From Panacagrimonas sp052389915 (GTDB lineage Bacteria; Pseudomonadota; Gammaproteobacteria; Nevskiales; Nevskiaceae), in contig JBQTHL010000048.1 in assembly GCA_052389915.1 (NCBI GenBank), positions 4,954-68,953 on the forward strand: a stretch of 64,000 bases of DNA, in the 5' to 3' direction. The notes beneath the pieces are model-generated. The model did no database searches and was not told where the DNA came from. It was given only the letters and a program-made list of their open reading frames with translations. Made by a program: the position numbers and the translations under genes. Below are positions 62,845-64,000 of the stretch, in pieces (positions within the stretch are counted from its first letter, which is position 1; every line of letters begins with the position of its first letter).

Positions 62845-64000
62845 CGCAGTCCCATTCCGCGCGCCACGGCGCCGCGCAGGATCTCGTTGGTACCCCCTCG
62901 CAGCGTGGCCGATGGCGAGCGGTACAGGGATTCCGCCAGCAGGCGGCCAAACTCGCCCTCGTGCAGTGGCAGGTCGTTGAGCGCAGCGATGTGGCGCGCC
63001 TGCTCGGGCAACTGCCGCTCCAGGCGCGTGCCCAGGTCCTTGACCACCGCCGCCTCGATCTCCGGCGACTCGCCCGCCTGCAGGCGGCCGGCCACGGAAA
63101 TGGACATCTGCCGCAGGGTGGCGAGCTGCGTCACCAGTGCGCCGACCGCTGCCGCGGTGGCGCGGTCGTCCCACCGCGCGCGCGGCGCCACGCCGTCGAG
63201 CAGGGCAGGCAGCAGAGGGAAATAGCTCAGGAATCGCTCCGGCCCGCTGCGCTCGAAAGCCAGTTCGCCGATCACCTGCTTCCAGCCCTCGCCGATCTGG
63301 CCGACCACCCGCGCGTCGGGCACGAACACCTCGTCGAACACCACCTCGTTGAAGTGGTGTTCGCCGGCCAGGTTGAGGATCGGCCGCATCGCGATGCCCG
63401 GCCAGTGCAGCTCCACCAGTAGCTGGCTCAGGCCGGCATGGCGGTTCTTGTCGTCACGCGGCGCGGTGCGGCACAGCACGATCATGGCGTGGGCCTCGTG
63501 CGCGAAGCTGGTCCAGACCTTGCGCCCGCTGAGCTTCCAGCCGCCGTCGACGCGCTCGGCGCGCGTGCGCACCGCGGCGAGGTCCGAACCCGCATCGGGC
63601 TCGCTCATGCCGATGGCGAAGTAGCACTCGCCGCGCGCGATGCGCGGCATGAAGGCCAGGCGCTGTTCCTCGGTGCCGAAGCGCAGCAGCATCGGGCCGG
63701 TCTGGCGGTCGGCGATCCAGTGCGCGCCCACCGGCGCACCGGCGGTGAGCAGTTCCTCGGTGACCACGTAGCGTTCCAGCGCGCTGCGCTCGCCGCCGCC
63801 GTAGGCACGCGGCCAGGTCATGCCCAGCCAGCCGCGCGCGCCGAGCTTGCGCGAGAAATCCGGCGAGGCGTTCATCCAGGAAGCGCTTCCGGGCACGAAG
63901 CTGCCGGCCGCCAGCTCCTCGCGCAGGAAGGCGCGCACCTCGTGGCGCAGCGTCTCTGCCACCTCCGGCAGGCGCTCGTGGGGAAACAGGAATCGCTGGG
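62841..64000 (-). CDS. Acyl-CoA dehydrogenase, large-subunit type (partial at window edge)
   Basis: At least 386 residues; the frame stays open to the right edge (...RFLFPHERLPEVAETLRHEV), so the true start is beyond 64000 and a GTG at 63962 is only an internal candidate. Motifs are GWLGMTWPRAYGGG, AIGMSEPDAGSDLAAVRTRA (FAD site), WTSFAHEAHAM and the C-terminal LRGGTNEILRGAVARGMGL with the catalytic Glu. It pairs with the smaller dehydrogenase that overlaps it at 62841, like PimC/PimD. The substrate is not known. Confidence 0.83.
   Translation of the reverse strand, partial: QRFLFPHERLPEVAETLRHEVRAFLREELAAGSFVPGSASWMNASPDFSRKLGARGWLGMTWPRAYGGGERSALERYVVTEELLTAGAPVGAHWIADRQTGPMLLRFGTEEQRLAFMPRIARGECYFAIGMSEPDAGSDLAAVRTRAERVDGGWKLSGRKVWTSFAHEAHAMIVLCRTAPRDDKNRHAGLSQLLVELHWPGIAMRPILNLAGEHHFNEVVFDEVFVPDARVVGQIGEGWKQVIGELAFERSGPERFLSYFPLLPALLDGVAPRARWDDRATAAAVGALVTQLATLRQMSISVAGRLQAGESPEIEAAVVKDLGTRLERQLPEQARHIAALNDLPLHEGEFGRLLAESLYRSPSATLRGGTNEILRGAVARGMGLR

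Overview
The window is GC-rich DNA from a Gram-negative proteobacterium. Support for that comes from an RND efflux pump, a beta-barrel porin of the alginate-export family, a PQQ quinohaemoprotein dehydrogenase and long operons of acyl-CoA enzymes. A beta- or gammaproteobacterial acyl-CoA or terpenoid degrader fits best, but I cannot name the genus. It divides into a metabolic left edge (1-3.7 kb), an accessory island (about 3.7-23.2 kb) whose base composition looks less GC-rich, and a long metabolic region (23.3-64 kb).

Left edge: a Tat-exported amidohydrolase, a DoxX membrane protein and an alginate-export porin overlap as one operon. The porin loses its C-terminal end where mobile-element debris begins. 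That debris is three copies of an 18-19 bp IS-end-like motif, followed by a complete IS256-family element (4067-5433) with matching terminal repeats and a perfect 8 bp target duplication.

Island: a tandem pair of KfrA-like coiled-coil DNA-binding proteins comes first, one decapitated and one intact with a palindromic operator. Divergent from them is a five-gene operon (7998-14858) that I read as a GAP1/double-GTPase conflict (defence) system: a metallophosphoesterase effector with an adaptor-like tail, an all-helical GASH-like protein, a DO-GTPase2-like and a DO-GTPase1-like GTPase, and a large GAP1-like protein with the HGYxxGH signature. Remnants of two tyrosine recombinases (14985-16126) separate it from a second five-gene operon (16260-23165). 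That operon has the layout of an undescribed RiPP pathway: a 139-residue precursor candidate, a B12-binding radical SAM maturase with a CX7CX2C cluster motif, a radical SAM/SPASM maturase, a subtilisin-like protease with helix-hairpin-helix-like ends, and a YcaO enzyme with a Cys-pair N-terminal module but no visible leader-binding domain. This is the most novel system in the window.

Metabolic region: from 23.3 kb the genes encode acyl-CoA dehydrogenases, biotin-dependent acyl-CoA carboxylases, enoyl-CoA hydratases, CoA ligases, an AtuA homologue, a molybdopterin oxidoreductase, a PQQ alcohol dehydrogenase and an RND pump. The minus-strand run 57440-38673 resembles an expanded atu/liu (acyclic terpene/leucine) module. 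It has three carboxyltransferase and two biotin-subunit genes with the 23 kb locus included, and one biotin subunit carries a frameshift best explained by loss of one copy of a 5 bp tandem repeat. Identical-architecture palindromes CTAAC-N4-GTTAG lie upstream of the 57440 operon and of the 34363 acyl-CoA dehydrogenase, suggesting one shared TetR-like regulon. The right edge cuts an acyl-CoA dehydrogenase gene.
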